DNA of 64,000 bases. It comes from Spodoptera frugiperda (lineage: Eukaryota; Arthropoda; Insecta; Lepidoptera; Noctuidae). Every line of letters starts with the position of its first letter. Position 1 is the stretch's first letter. This document shows positions 10,695 through 20,329 of this stretch, piece by piece. A program made the translations under genes and the position numbers. The notes under the pieces are model-generated. The model was not told the DNA's origin and did not search any database. It saw only the letters and a program-made list of their open reading frames with translations. Where the stretch lies: contig NC_064229.1 of assembly GCF_023101765.2 (NCBI RefSeq), positions 310,001-374,000 of the forward strand, read 5' to 3'.

Positions 10695-10810
10695 GCCGCA
10701 CTCAGAGACATTTAATGATTACTTAAACTATTCCTTAGTAACGATTTTGTTCCGAAAACAATTGCTAAGGACTGGGTTAAGTAACCATTAAATGACTCTG
10801 AGTAATGCGG
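10695..10810. mobile_element. Family R foldback MITE, complete
   Basis: A 116-bp palindrome. The left arm reads GCCGCACTCAGAGACATTTA, ATGATTACTTAA and TTCCTTAGTAACGA. The right arm, reversed, reads CCGCATTACTCAGAGTCATT, TAATGGTTACTTAACC and CCTTAGCAATTG. There is no coding capacity. Other copies are at 28207, 34664 and 49681. Confidence 0.65.
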
Positions 10811-11140
10811 TTAGTGCAAGATCCAGTTACTACGCCAACCGCATGGCCAAACATTATTATACAACTATGTAAACTTTATAAATCCGGTTCAAACTGCTTG
10901 TAATTGTAGTTTTTTTAGAAAACGATAATCGATTAACAAAAAGGAACTGAGCTTAATGAAGCAAAGCCGACGGCATCGACTAGTGTTTAACAAGATTACC
11001 GTGCCATCAGACCATTTCCAGTCTGCGCTGGTCATTTCCTACTTACTGACAGCTAGAGATGACTTGTAATTGAAACGAGACAGCGATACTGCTGTCCTGC
11101 TTAGTTTTATGTAGTTTATTGTTTTAGAGTTTTGCAAATA

Positions 11141-11460
11141 GGGATGATGACGGGGTATGAAAATTAAAAATCTATTTAGCCATTTAGTTAGTTTATGAAA
11201 AAATATTAGAAATTCTATATATTTTCGTTTTCTTTTGTCATATAAGATAAACAATACAATATAAAACGAAACAAAATTTTGGAATTGGAGCAAATACGTA
11301 ATTTTTGCATACTTAAAACGTATCTATAAGGACGTCACGCAATATTTCAAATCAATATATCTTGGAAAGTATTTGTTTCTGTAAGAAAATAAAAAATACG
11401 TATCTAATATTTTAAACTAATCTACAAGATGAACTTTGAAATAAAAATCAGTCGACATTA
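11141..11460. mobile_element. Family M MITE, left end and body
   Basis: After a TA it starts GGGATGATGACGGGGTATGA, then CTATTTAGCCATTTAGTTAG. It continues through CGTATCTAATATTTTAAACT into sequence similar to the right half of the copy at 3762. The right terminal repeat is missing. Confidence 0.55.
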
Positions 11461-11924
11461 TTCTGGAGCTTTAATAATAAATTGAAAAATGACCTATATT
11501 TTTATTCAAGGCTGAATTAATTAAGGCCTCCTTAATTATTAAACTTTAATAATAAAAAAAATTCCTACGTTTTTTAAATAAACCGGTCAAAGAGATTTTA
11601 TTCTTCCTAAAAACACATTGTGTTTTAAATATTATTTTAATTCCTTATAACGAACATATTTTATCGTTTATCCTTACAATAAGAAAGATCATAAGGTTGT
11701 GTAATCTAATGAACCAAACATAAAAAATAAAATAACATAATCGAAACACAAAGCTAGCAAAACGTAATTTATCATTTACTCTTCACGATTCAAATGTTTA
11801 TACTCGTAATCACATCAAACAGAATTTCAAAATAAATATTTCAGTGAACGAAATAATCTTTGCGGTTTTTTTTTAAATCTAATCAACCAACACAAAATCC
11901 AATTTACTTGTTTTTTTTATACCA
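11461..11924. other. Very AT-rich stretch
   Basis: Nothing recognisable; runs of A and T dominate. Confidence 0.4.
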
Positions 11925-12015
11925 CAATGTTGGCAAGATAGCGCGGAATACCTGATGGTAAGTGGTTACCGTGGCCTATGTACGCTTGCAACACTTGGGG
12001 CATTACATGCGCTTT
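11925..12015 (+). mobile_element. Family B repeat, old diverged fragment
   Basis: The weak but collinear match TACCTGATGGTAAGTGGTTA, then CGCTTGCAACACTTGGGGCA, corresponds to the start of B (ACCTGATGGTAAGCAATCGC and CAACACCAGAGG). Confidence 0.4.
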
Positions 12016-12260
12016 GCCGACCCTTAAAAAACCTTGTATTGTTTGCAGTTTAAATTGCTGAAATTGAATAAACTAAATACTTGTCGAATGAAGTAAAGTA
12101 TTAAGAACTAGCTGATGGCCGCAGCTTCACACACGTGGATTACGGACTTTATAACTTTTTTTTTAGAATATCTTATATTTTAGAATATAAAGTTAAGTTA
12201 CTCATTTAAATAAAAGTTAAGAGTTAAAACAATAAAAGTTCAGTTACTAAGTTACTCATC

Positions 12261-12458
12261 ACTACATAGTATAAAACAAAGTCGTTATTTTTGTCTGTTT
12301 GTCTGTATGCTATGCTTAAATATTTAAAATTACGCATCGGGTTTTGATGCGGTTTTTTGTAATAGGTAGAATGATTCAAGAGGAAGGTTTATATGTATGT
12401 TACATGCATATTAATATATCACCAATGCACCCATGCGAAGCTGGGGCGGGTCGATAGT
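12261..12458 (+). repeat. Dispersed repeat, Helitron-like
   Basis: It begins ACTACATAGTATAAAACAAA, has the inverted pair CGCATCGGGTTTTGATGCGG and ends CATGCGAAGCTGGGGCGGGT. This layout is familiar from lepidopteran Helitron-type repeats, but the terminal CTAG is lost (GATAGT). Confidence 0.4.
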
Positions 12459-12887
12459 TACTACATAAGCCAATAAAAGTCCCGTCAAAATCGGTCCAGC
12501 CATTTAAAAGATTACCGGACAGAAAAAGTATAAAAATGTTATTATTATAAAGGAGGTCCATCGTCATAGGACTGGACTTTGTGATGAGCTAAAACTAGTC
12601 TTCTTAACAAATTTTACTATCGGAAACTAAGAAAAGGTATCAAAGTCGGAAGAAAAGAGGTTATCAATCACAAACCGCTTATCACCAGTATTGGGTTCAT
12701 AGGTTTATCTTTTCACATACATTATGTATCTAAACATATAATAATATATATATACATGTATCTAATAGTTTTTATAACCTTCACGCTTCATTCCGAGCCA
12801 TTTGCGTGAGTCGATGTATCATTGTAAGATTATCTTTCTATTCCACACTTAAGCTGAGCAGATTGGATGGTGGAAATGAGTACCTCC

Positions 12888-13055
12888 TTTTTTTTTTGAG
12901 GGGGGATAATCATCCCATGACTTCTCCCGCCTTGGGTGAAGCGAGAGGGAGTGTCAGACTTCTGACAAAAAAATCTTACTGACTAAAAACCACCCCGGGT
13001 CTCCTGCTTTGAGCCGGAGCCCCGGTAATCTTTTACGTTGTCCGCAGCTCCGGAT
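12888..13055 (-). mobile_element. Family D retroelement with diverged target duplication
   Basis: Antisense copy with T-run 12888-12898, then GAGGGGGGATAATCATCC and GTCCGCAGCTCCGG. Flanks AAATGAGTACCTCC (12874-12887) and AAATGAGTGCATCC (13056-13069) match at 12 of 14 bases, which looks like an aged target-site duplication of a 5'-truncated insertion. Confidence 0.7.
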
Positions 13056-13083
13056 AAATGAGTGCATCCTACATTGATATTTG

Positions 13084-13294
13084 ACTGCACGGTTGGCGTG
13101 GTGGCTGGGCAACTGGCTGCCGGGCGACGTGTAGCGGGTTCGATTCCCGCACGGAGCAACTCTTAGTGTGATCCACAAATTGTTGTTTCGGGTCTGGGTG
13201 TGATGTGTATGTGAACTTGTATGTTTGTAAACGCACCCACGACACAGGAGAAAATCCTAGTGTGGGGCAACGTTTCTTTAAAGAAAAAAAAAAT
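13084..13294 (+). mobile_element. Family C SINE, full-length reference copy
   Basis: The tRNA-like head contains GGCGTGGTGGCTGGGCAACT (A-box region) and GCGGGTTCGATTCCCGCACG (B-box with a paired stem). The body is CAACTCTTAGTGTGATCCAC, TTGTTGTTTCGGGTCTGG and ACGCACCCACGACACAGGAG; the end is GTGTGGGGCAACG followed by an A-rich tail. The head cannot form a full cloverleaf with a normal anticodon arm, so it is a SINE promoter. It sits just downstream of a D copy. Confidence 0.7.
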
Positions 13295-13764
13295 TGATGG
13301 CGTTGTTTTGATTTACTTGAGAAAAACGGAATTATCAATAAAATTTTAATATGCTATCTTAAACAAAAACTGTATTGTTTCAAATTGATCTTGACACCCA
13401 TTAATAATTATTAGGGTATTTAATATTTTTATCAATGACATTATCTAATTTTTATATACGTAATTTATATGTGACTACTGTACTAATTAATGTGTGAGTA
13501 CTAATTACTGTGACTGTAATTTAATACTATTGACGTTAGTTTAGTTATGTTAACTCTCAAATTCCAACTAAATTTGTATGTGATATGTCGCAAAACATAG
13601 CTGTATGGACCATATACCAAGAAATGTAACAACTCATTGTAACTACAAATAATTATTTTCATTTTCATTTGGATCTAGTTTAGTAACTATACTAAAAATA
13701 TTTATTCCCCGAAAAAAATCCATTGATGTACCTTCTAGTCAGTAATTTCGCCGCTGCTTGTACA
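13295..13764. other. AT-rich 5' flank of tRNA-Asp
   Basis: Unique-looking sequence with no repeat recognised. Confidence 0.4.
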
Positions 13765-13836
13765 TCTTCGGTAGTATAGTGGTAAGTATCCCCGCCTGTC
13801 ACGCGGGAGACCGGGGTTCGATTCCCCGCCGGAGAG
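13765..13836 (+). tRNA. tRNA-Asp (anticodon GTC)
   Basis: The 72-base sequence folds into a full cloverleaf. The acceptor stem TCTTCGG pairs with CCGGAGA with one G-T wobble (4-69), and the discriminator is G73. The anticodon stem CCCGC/GCGGG at 13791-13795 and 13803-13807 is perfect around loop CTGTCAC, giving anticodon GTC at 13798-13800. The T arm CCGGG-GTTCGATT-CCCCG region carries the B box. There is no intron and no encoded CCA, as normal for eukaryotes. From memory, animal tRNA-Asp usually has a C3-G70 pair; here it is T3-A70, a compensated change. The intact folding and adjacent terminator argue for a working gene. Confidence 0.92.
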
Positions 13837-13840
13837 ATTC

Positions 13841-13845
13841 TTTTT
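13841..13845 (+). terminator. Pol III terminator of tRNA-Asp
   Basis: Five T residues start four bases after the discriminator base, the expected position for RNA polymerase III termination. A longer T run at 13852 could act as backup. Confidence 0.75.
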
Positions 13846-14044
13846 GTTAGATTTTTTTTAGTTTTTTTTTCAATCTATACAAAACTTGTGTTTTTAAATT
13901 GATGTAGACCATTAAATGATAAATAAATGATATTTATTTTTACAAATAGGTCACAAGATAACAATTTTACACGCCAATCTTAAATAACTAGATTAGGCCG
14001 GAACTAGACCGGCATTAGAAGCTATATATTTTTTTATGCCTCGC

Positions 14045-14296
14045 TGCCTCGTTGGCTGAGTGGTTGCATGCAGGGGGTCTCGGGTTCGATTCCCGGGTCG
14101 GGCGAAGTATTACTGGGCTTTATTCGGTTTTTAGAAAATTTCTCAGTGGTAGCACGGAGTCTGGAAATGTGCCCGGTATAATATGGCAATAGGCTCACCA
14201 CCTATTACATGGACTTAACATAAATTGTGAAATGTGGGTGTACATTGGCATAATGTGCACCTCTGTCTACCCCTTCGGGGATTAAGCGTGAAGTTA
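14045..14296 (+). mobile_element. Family A SINE, full-length reference copy
   Basis: The head TGCCTCGTTGGCTGAGTGG includes a good Pol III A box (TGGCTGAGTGG), and GGGTTCGATTCCCGGGTCGG provides a B box. The body has GAAGTATTACTGGGC, GTAGCACGGAGTCTGG, CCTATTACATGGACTTAACA and GTGTACATTGG. The 3' region has CACCTCTGTCTACCCCTTCG, a short CCCCTTCGGGG hairpin and AAGCGTGAAGTT. The region between the boxes is shortened compared with other heads. About a dozen truncated copies occur in the window on both strands. Confidence 0.8.
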
Positions 14297-14364
14297 TAAA
14301 AAAAATATCTGTTAAAGGCACTGGGCGGGGTTGTCTGCAAGTGACAAAGTCTTTAAAAAAAAAA

Positions 14365-14645
14365 AAACGTTCATCGCTTGAGCTCCACCATTGAAGCAAT
14401 TGACCGCCCATGGACACTTGAAACACCAGAGTCGTTACAGGTGCGTTGCCGGCCGGCGTTCTGGGGATTAGGAATTTAAGGGTTGTTGGGGAATCGGGGA
14501 TTGGGAAGATGTGGAAGGGGGAAATTTGGCCTCCAGTAATCTCACTCACACAACGCAAGCGTTGTTTCACGTCTGTTTTTTGTGAGGCCGTGGTATCACT
14601 CCGGCCGGCCCATTCGTGCCCAAGCATGGCTCTCCCACACTTAAA
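14365..14645 (+). mobile_element. Family B repeat, near full-length reference copy
   Basis: The order is GACCGCCCATGGACACTTGA, GTTACAGGTGCGTTGCCGGC, AATTTAAGGGTTGTTGGGGA, GTAATCTCACTCACACAACG, CAAGCGTTGTTTCACG, GTGAGGCCGTGGTATCACTC and CGGCCGGCCCATTCGTGCCC, ending CATGGCTCTCCCACACTT. There are no tRNA boxes, clear terminal repeats or coding frame, so the class is open. This intact copy shows where the LINE at 59139 split another B element. Confidence 0.7.
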
Positions 14646-14885
14646 TAAATAACAAATAGTATTTAAAAATACTAATGATTACTTTTCATTTACTGTACTC
14701 TGTTAATTAAAACTCGGTTGATACCGCCTGAGGTGAAACAAGTAATTACTATATCCTTCAGGAATCTATGTTATGTACCTAGCTCTGAAAATTAACTTGT
14801 TAGTTTAGACTGAAAGCTTCGAGATAACGTTAAATTTTTACGTTATTTTATTTTCTAACTTTTATTTTTGTGAGATGTGCTATAT

Positions 14886-15133
14886 GCAACGTCCCGCATT
14901 TTATTCTCAAAGGGGTAGGTAGAGGTGCATATTACGGCATGTAATTCCGTTATACAACGTACCCCCACTTTTCTCCATTTGTAGTATAATTCCAATGTAA
15001 TAGGATCTCGCCCCCTATTGCCATAGACTGAATACAATTCCAGACTCTGTGATAATACTGAGTTTTTTTTCGAAATACCCAGGAAACGAACCCGAGTCCG
15101 GCAGTCACACTTGCGACCCGACCAACCAGGCAG
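14886..15133 (-). mobile_element. Family A SINE, nearly full
   Basis: Antisense copy from CAACGTCCCGCATTTTATTC through GGGTAGGTAGAGGTGCATAT to the head, AACCCGAGTCCGGCAGTCAC and CGACCAACCAGGCAG. It ends 12 bp before the pogo-like MITE. Confidence 0.75.
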
Positions 15134-15145
15134 TTTTTTGCTATA

Positions 15146-15596
15146 CAGTAGAAGCTCCTTATTCGCGGGGTATGCGTTCCGTAAATATGCCGCGAATACA
15201 GAAACCGTGAATGGTAATTTATATGGGGTTATAGGGGATACGTTCCTAGATGACGAAATTAAGGGCAAATAGTAGATAAAAAAATGTTTAATTGAACTTT
15301 CTGATCATAAAGATTGCCTGATGAAATATTATTATCATCAAGTTTAGGTCACACTAGGTTTAGGCAGAAGTCACAATCTAGACGTAGCTGTAATAAGGTC
15401 TATTTTATTTTTTTATCCTTCTACTGACGCGTTGACAAAGGATAGCGAATGTATTTTTTTTAGGTTACGCACCGATATTTCGATTCGATCCGCGAATAAA
15501 GAAATTTTAGACCGCGAATATGGGAATTGGGTCGCAATTTTTCAATCCGCGAATAGTGAAACCGCGAATGAAGAAAGCGCGAATAAGGAGCTACTG
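15146..15596. mobile_element. pogo/Tigger-like MITE with CGCGAATA motifs
   Basis: A 451-bp element flanked by TA on both sides (15144-15145 and 15597-15598). The left end is CAGTAGAAGCTCCTTATTCG and the right end reversed is CAGTAGCTCCTTATTCGCG. The CAGT start, TA target and CTCCTTATTCGCG-type ends recall the pogo/Tigger branch of Tc1/mariner; that is family knowledge applied by eye. The right third holds repeated CCGCGAATA-type units at about 15490, 15520, 15548, 15562 and 15578. No transposase remains; the 79-codon minus frame is chance. Confidence 0.65.
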
Positions 15597-15764
15597 TATT
15601 TTTTTTAATCATATTTTTGAGGATATTATTTGTATTAGTAATGTTTATGAAGAAGTTTTTTTTACTATTATTATCAGGTACAAGAAACTTGTTTAACAAC
15701 TACAATACACATGATAGGCCATGGACTATAATTTTCATTTGCAAGAATCTTGTTAAACAACCAC

Positions 15765-15901
15765 AATATCCAGGGCAGTGTCCCACAAGGACACCGGTCT
15801 CTACTGTTCAACGCTTGACTAGTGGGCTGAAGATTGAAACAAAGGTGGAAATTTATCAGAGAGCTCTTTTACTCTATATCTATCAGATGTGTAGACACTA
15901 A
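15765..15901 (+). pseudogene. Degenerate LINE reverse transcriptase fragment
   Basis: From 15765 one frame reads NIQGSVPQGHRSLLFNA then a stop. It matches the conserved RT block usually seen as G-VPQGS-L-P-LFN. From 15821, in another frame, SGLKIETKVEIYQRALLLY resembles the RTE-type thumb region (GLK--TK--IY---VL--LLY). The two pieces are non-adjacent in an intact protein, so an internal deletion and a frameshift have occurred. Confidence 0.6.
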
Positions 15902-16025
15902 GTCAACCCTAATTATACCCGTGAGTAGGGTAGGGTGCTGTAGAAATCTATTCTTCGGCCTAATTGTATACTGAACTACTTATAGTATGTAGTAAATAGA
16001 TAATTATTCAGACGGTAGGTTGATG

Positions 16026-16121
16026 CTAATGACAAAGATTGGCCGCAAAAAGCTTTAAACAGAGAGGAGTGGAAGGAAGCATTTGCCCTGCAGTGGGACG
16101 ATCATGGCTGAAATTTAAATC
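16026..16121 (+). mobile_element. 96-bp LINE insertion with target duplication
   Basis: It is flanked by the exact 10-bp duplication TAGGTTGATG (16016-16025 and 16122-16131). The insert encodes the C-terminus of an RTE-like pol, DWPQKALNREEWKEAFALQW, then DDHG and TGA, with a very short AAATTTAAAT tail. It is an extreme 5' truncation. The same family, with another clean duplication, occurs at 52055. Confidence 0.7.
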
Positions 16122-16131
16122 TAGGTTGATG

Positions 16132-16691
16132 ATACTATGAAATTGGATTTCAATTTGTATAAGGTTGTGGTTGAATTTTTAGTGTAGATACAGGCGTTTT
16201 AAGTAACTGGATTGAACAAATCCAGAAAAAAATAAACTTCCTAAGTAAAAATGTTTCTAGCGGAAAATGCTACGATTGCGGTTACTATTTTGATGGAACG
16301 TATAAATGTCATCACAAGATTTTAAAGGAGTTAGAATCTTCGATTTAATCGAATCTCAATTTCAGGGTTGACTTTAAAATACCTATTCTCTGAGTTTTCA
16401 AATTTAATAGACTTTTGTACAAATACTCAAACGCCACTTAATTTTAAGACGCTCTCAAAACTATTTCTGTCACTACAAATTCTTAGTAAAATACCAGCAC
16501 GATATTCAAGTACAACTTTAAATTGTTTGCATTTCAGTATTCAAGGGTTTCTTCATCTATTTTTAGCATTTTTGTAAAAATAATATTTCTTTGGCATAGT
16601 TTGGTAAGGAAATTATATTATATCGACACCAGCAATTTATACTAAGCTAACTCGAAATTTGGAAAAAACTTTTTTTATGCCAAGTTATTGT
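16132..16691. other. AT-rich stretch without recognised features
   Basis: A 69-codon frame at 16368 is Leu/Phe/Ser-rich with no motif. Nothing else was seen. Confidence 0.4.
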
Positions 16692-16880
16692 AACTTTCGT
16701 GAGACATACTAAATTAATTATTATGTTATCGGCTTACTCACGTAACGTTTTGACGAGGAACTCGACTAGTTTCAAGCCATGCTAGAGGCTCATATTCATG
16801 AGCAGCATTACGCAACACACGACGCGGCGATTGTTCACTGCTACTGCAGTGTAGCAGTGCGACAATCGCCGCGTGCTTAA
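16692..16880. mobile_element. Family P foldback, left half with own hairpin
   Basis: It starts AACTTTCGTGAGACATACTA, AATTAATTATTATGTTATCG, then ACTCACGTAACGTTTTGACG and CATGCTAGAGGCTCATATTC. The centre is a strong hairpin, 16823-16873: CGCGGCGATTGT pairs with ACAATCGCCGCG, with an inner CACTGCTAC/GTAGCAGTG. The outer right arm is missing. Confidence 0.65.
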
Positions 16881-17611
16881 AATGTGTGTTTACATACGTC
16901 ATAAAAAAATTGAGAAGAAATATGCAAAAATAAGAAAGTTACAAATCTTATAAAACGCTAAGTAAAGGTACTTTTTGAAATCACTCGATTTATATTACGT
17001 GAAATTGGATTATTAGCGGAGTGTGCGCGGGGATCACTTTGGTCAAAATCCGTGCAACACAGCACTAACTCATAGTTAGCGTAGTTTAGTGCGTTCGTGT
17101 GTATACTAGTTCGTTTGTAAAATGAACGACTTAGCGACTTTTACATAGTAAATACTTATGTGTTAACGTATTAATTAGTTTATTAATGGTACGCTGACTA
17201 TTCTTTTTGTAAGTAAGTACATGTTCTTTATAAAATATTGAAATATGCATCAGATGATTGATCATGCACTACGACGTCCCGTACTACACTACGCTAACAT
17301 AAGTTAGACGTGTATAAGATGTAATTTTTTGATGAATTACGTTTATATACGGCTAACTTGCGCTAAATCAAAAAATAGAAATAATTAAGGAAATATAAAT
17401 ATGAGATATTACAATGAATAAATTAAATATTAAGCATACCAAATTTCAAAAAAGTATTTTAATTAATGTAAAAGTTATCACGTTTTTCCCTTTAAACGCC
17501 TCTACTGTAAAATAATGCTTTTTCACTATAGCGCAGTATAAATTGCTGGTGGCGATAGTTATGGTATATTAGAAATTATAATTATGTATATTATTACAAA
17601 CAATATATTCC
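16881..17611. other. AT-rich stretch with a weak promoter-like patch
   Basis: Around 17040-17166 the composition is less AT-rich. GTAAAATGAACGACTTAGCG gives a short open frame (MNDLATFT) before a stop that could be spliced at AGTAAATACT. This is a weak first-exon candidate only; the rest has no signal. Confidence 0.25.
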
Positions 17612-17870
17612 CATAACCTGTCTCCCATGGGGGTAGGCAGAGGCCGAATCTTATATTCTTCTTTCACTTCATTAACAGTCATCAGTGTTTTCATGCATGC
17701 TCGTCGGTTAAAGGTACTTTTATTTGGCCCTTCTTTAATATATCGCCAATCTGGTCTCTAAATGTCTAGAGCGCACTTTACCGACTGCCCCATTCATATC
17801 CGCCTCGTATATTTCTTTGGTAAATCTGCGTTCATCCATCCCTTTCTACACGTCCAAACCATCGTAACAT
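17612..17870 (-). pseudogene. Decayed LINE pol C-terminal fragment
   Basis: On the minus strand MLRWFGRVERDG is followed by remnants of Q-IY, RPDWRYIK-like sequence in shifted frames, then STFNRRACMKTLMTVNEVKE. The layout matches the C-terminal tail common to insect LINE proteins (MLRWFGHVER..., NRRACM..LM). Several stops and frameshifts interrupt it. No RT catalytic block is retained. Confidence 0.6.
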
Positions 17871-18524
17871 AAATTTACACGTAAGATTGAAACTTAAACT
17901 ATAAAGTTAAAGTAATTAAGGTGCAAATTAACAAAACTTCTTGTTCTTGGCAAAGTTTGAGATTACCTTGTTTAAACACACCACAATGTTTACTAAGGAG
18001 ATAAGAAGACTTGTACACACGGGTATACATCAAGCTACACATAACCAGTTTATCATGACCTCGCTTTGTATGATCTTTCCACACATTCTACGGGCAGTTT
18101 ATACTGGTTTGCTTAGTTTGATGTAGCAGTGTGAACAGATGGCACTTTTTCTTTACCAGGTTTTGAACTCTACTACTAAGTACTAAAGTCGAAAATCTAT
18201 TAACAGTTAAGATTATTTTACAGAGTATTTAAATAGTGAAGTTTGTTCATATATGCCAATTAATGTTGAATTTGAGGTGAGCTTATTGTAAGGAACAAAT
18301 CGAATCGCTCTTGAAACTAGCTGAAATCAATTTAAACAATTGACATATGTATTACATATTTGAGTTTATCGAGACATTTCTAAGGCCTTGTGTTAAAACA
18401 AGTCGCTTAGTCATGTATAAGTTATCAGCAATAGTATAAGTACTTCTGCCACTCATTCTTAGTAGTTATACTAGTCATCCCTAATCGTTCTGTATAGGAT
18501 CTACATTGGCAAAAGAGCAGACAG
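17871..18524. other. AT-rich stretch without recognised features
   Basis: Two overlapping 61-codon frames on opposite strands at 17899-18126 show no motif. No repeat was recognised. Confidence 0.4.
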
Positions 18525-18556
18525 ATGACTAGATGGTAAGCAATAGGCGCCACCAT
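18525..18556 (+). mobile_element. Family B scrap
   Basis: It contains GATGGTAAGCAATAGGCGCC, matching the B segment GATGGTAAGCAATCGCCGCC, and stops at a T run. Confidence 0.4.
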
Positions 18557-19237
18557 TTTTTTAATTTATTTATTTTTTGATGACGAAGGAAAACCTTGAA
18601 AAGGCGCCCAGCTTTCTAGGGATAAAAGACTAGCCAAGGAATGACTAGCAATGGATTTGTATCTCACTAAAACCAAGCTGTAAAGGGCACCGGGTCCTCT
18701 AATAGACCTGCCATATACATCCACAACTCTCCTCATGAAGCATACATCCGAACTGTTCAGAAAAAATAAAAAGGAATGGCAAAAAAAATATCCAACTGGC
18801 TTACGAGAACAACTTAAAACAAAAACACTTAACAACCTATACAAAAACTGCATCTATGTTATATCGATAGATAGATATCACCAAAAATTAAAAACTAAGT
18901 ACCATCAACTACACACAACCAAGTGCAAGTCATTCAAACACTTTCCTAGAAAACGCCACACGCACGCACACACGGGCGTATTCTAACAAACACACAGAAG
19001 CATTATATTATTATATTGTATTTGGCGATAAGATAACGGCCGTCACACACTTTGCCACTATATATCTAAGAGCCATGATCGATATTAGGGACGAGTGGAC
19101 GGATAAAGCTATTAACAATTTTGTAATAATATTTGTGAACCGTCCAAGATTATATTATTTGTTCAGGATTATGGTCTTTCAGTGATTTTCCTTTCTTTCT
19201 AGGAAGTGTTATGTTTCTATAATAATATGGGAAAATT
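18557..19237. other. Unassigned sequence with A-rich frame
   Basis: An 83-codon plus frame (18735-18986) is Lys/His-rich (KKEWQKKYPTGLREQLKTK) and is followed by ACACACGCACACACG. The A-rich composition and lack of a match suggest decayed retroelement or chance sequence. A 95-codon minus frame overlaps it. Confidence 0.3.
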
Positions 19238-19422
19238 GCTTCTGCTAGCGGTTTTTGGCCGCGTTCCTGTGGGATAAAAAGTATCATATCACTCAAGTCA
19301 GCTCATACCCTGTCTGTATACCAAATTTCATCTATATTCGTTCAGTAGTTTCAGCGTAATTGACATACAAACATCCAATCAAATAAACTTTTACATTCAT
19401 GATATGAATGTGACTAGTATGC
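19238..19422 (+). repeat. Family U dispersed repeat (retroelement 3' end)
   Basis: GGTTTTTGGCCGCGTTCCTG, then GTGGGATAAAAAGTATCATA, CCCTGTCTGTATACCAAATT, TTCGTTCAGTAGTTTCAGCG and CAAACATCCAATCAAATAAA is a string of motifs typical of 3' ends of dispersed lepidopteran retroelements. A related piece lies at 30511. The class (RTE or other) is not settled. Confidence 0.5.
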
Positions 19423-19439
19423 TAAAATTCACAGTCCCT

Positions 19440-19605
19440 GAAGATCTCCCGCTTCCATAGGAATATCGTAATAAAAAGCCTCAAACATGGCATATCCTAT
19501 AAAGTTTCCAACATGAAAGGAAATGTCGTTCAGTAGTTTCGAAGCTTACTTAATGCAAACAAACAAATATTTCCGCTTAGTAAGAAACGTGTAGAATTTT
19601 TATCA
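19440..19605 (+). repeat. U-like diverged repeat
   Basis: ATAAAAAGCCTCAAACATGG, GTCGTTCAGTAGTTTCGAAG and CAAACAAACAAATATTTCCG follow the same order as the preceding U copy, at lower similarity. The two lie in tandem orientation. Confidence 0.35.
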
Positions 19606-20252
19606 TTTGGTAATATACAGATTAAGTAGATGATAAATGCAATTAAGGAAGCTGTAATAAGTAATAAGTACTCCTAATGTAACACAAATCTTGAACATCA
19701 ACTCGAAATGTTACAACTTGAAATTGTGGTTGGTATCACACATTTGACGTTCACATTTCTGGGGAAACCAAAGTAGCTGGGTTACGGAAGCGTGCGTTCC
19801 CAACCGAGAGGAATTTCGATAAGGAAATATTCCAACTCACTTGCATTAAGATTCTGCATGAATAATCTGAAATCTGTATTTCCCTAAAGATTCGAAGGAA
19901 CCACTCTTACACTGTCTTTAATTTGAGTTGCACAACGATCCAGAGGGAAATGTTAATTTTAAATGTAATTGAGAATAGTTAATGTTGTGGTTACAAGCAC
20001 AGCTGTAAAATGCTACGTTCTTACTTTATGTTCGAGAAAAATGTTAAATGGATAAAGGTATGAGTATGTCTTAAAACCAACTACCGAATGACGGGTGGCA
20101 CCAGCTTCTAAATTCTTGGTGACTTAAATGGCATCAGTTTGGGTTAAAACAAATCCCCTGTATAAAAGAATTGCTGAACTGAGCAGTGGACGTCTTACGA
20201 GTAATGATGAAAATATTAGTGTTTACGATTTTAATACCATCGATTTTTGGGC
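19606..20252. other. AT-rich stretch without recognised features
   Basis: Nothing recognisable. Confidence 0.4.
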
Positions 20253-20302
20253 AGCGAGGGGATTATGGCTACACCCCCCGGTGTAGCCATAATCCCCTCG
20301 CT
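20253..20302. repeat. Perfect 23-bp hairpin, loop CCCC
   Basis: Positions 20253-20275 and 20280-20302 are exact reverse complements (arm starts AGCGAGGGGATTATGG) around a four-base CCCC loop. It is GC-rich in an AT-rich setting and has no mismatch. A LINE remnant follows directly, so this is probably a recent snap-back duplication at a retroelement break. A regulatory RNA hairpin is an untested alternative. Confidence 0.85.
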
Positions 20303-20329
20303 TGACAGACGGATCGCAGTTAAGTCACC

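Noticed and set aside
13084..13160. Additional tRNA gene at the head of the C SINE
   Set aside because: A and B boxes exist but no complete cloverleaf with an anticodon stem can be drawn, and the same head recurs with a SINE body at 41547 and 63199.
14205..14627. 140-codon minus-strand frame as a gene
   Set aside because: It lies in the antisense of a family A SINE and a family B repeat; similar peptides would arise from every copy.
18735..18986. Lys-rich 83-codon frame as a DNA-binding protein
   Set aside because: The composition follows the A-rich DNA; no domain, no upstream signals, and an overlapping antisense frame of similar length.
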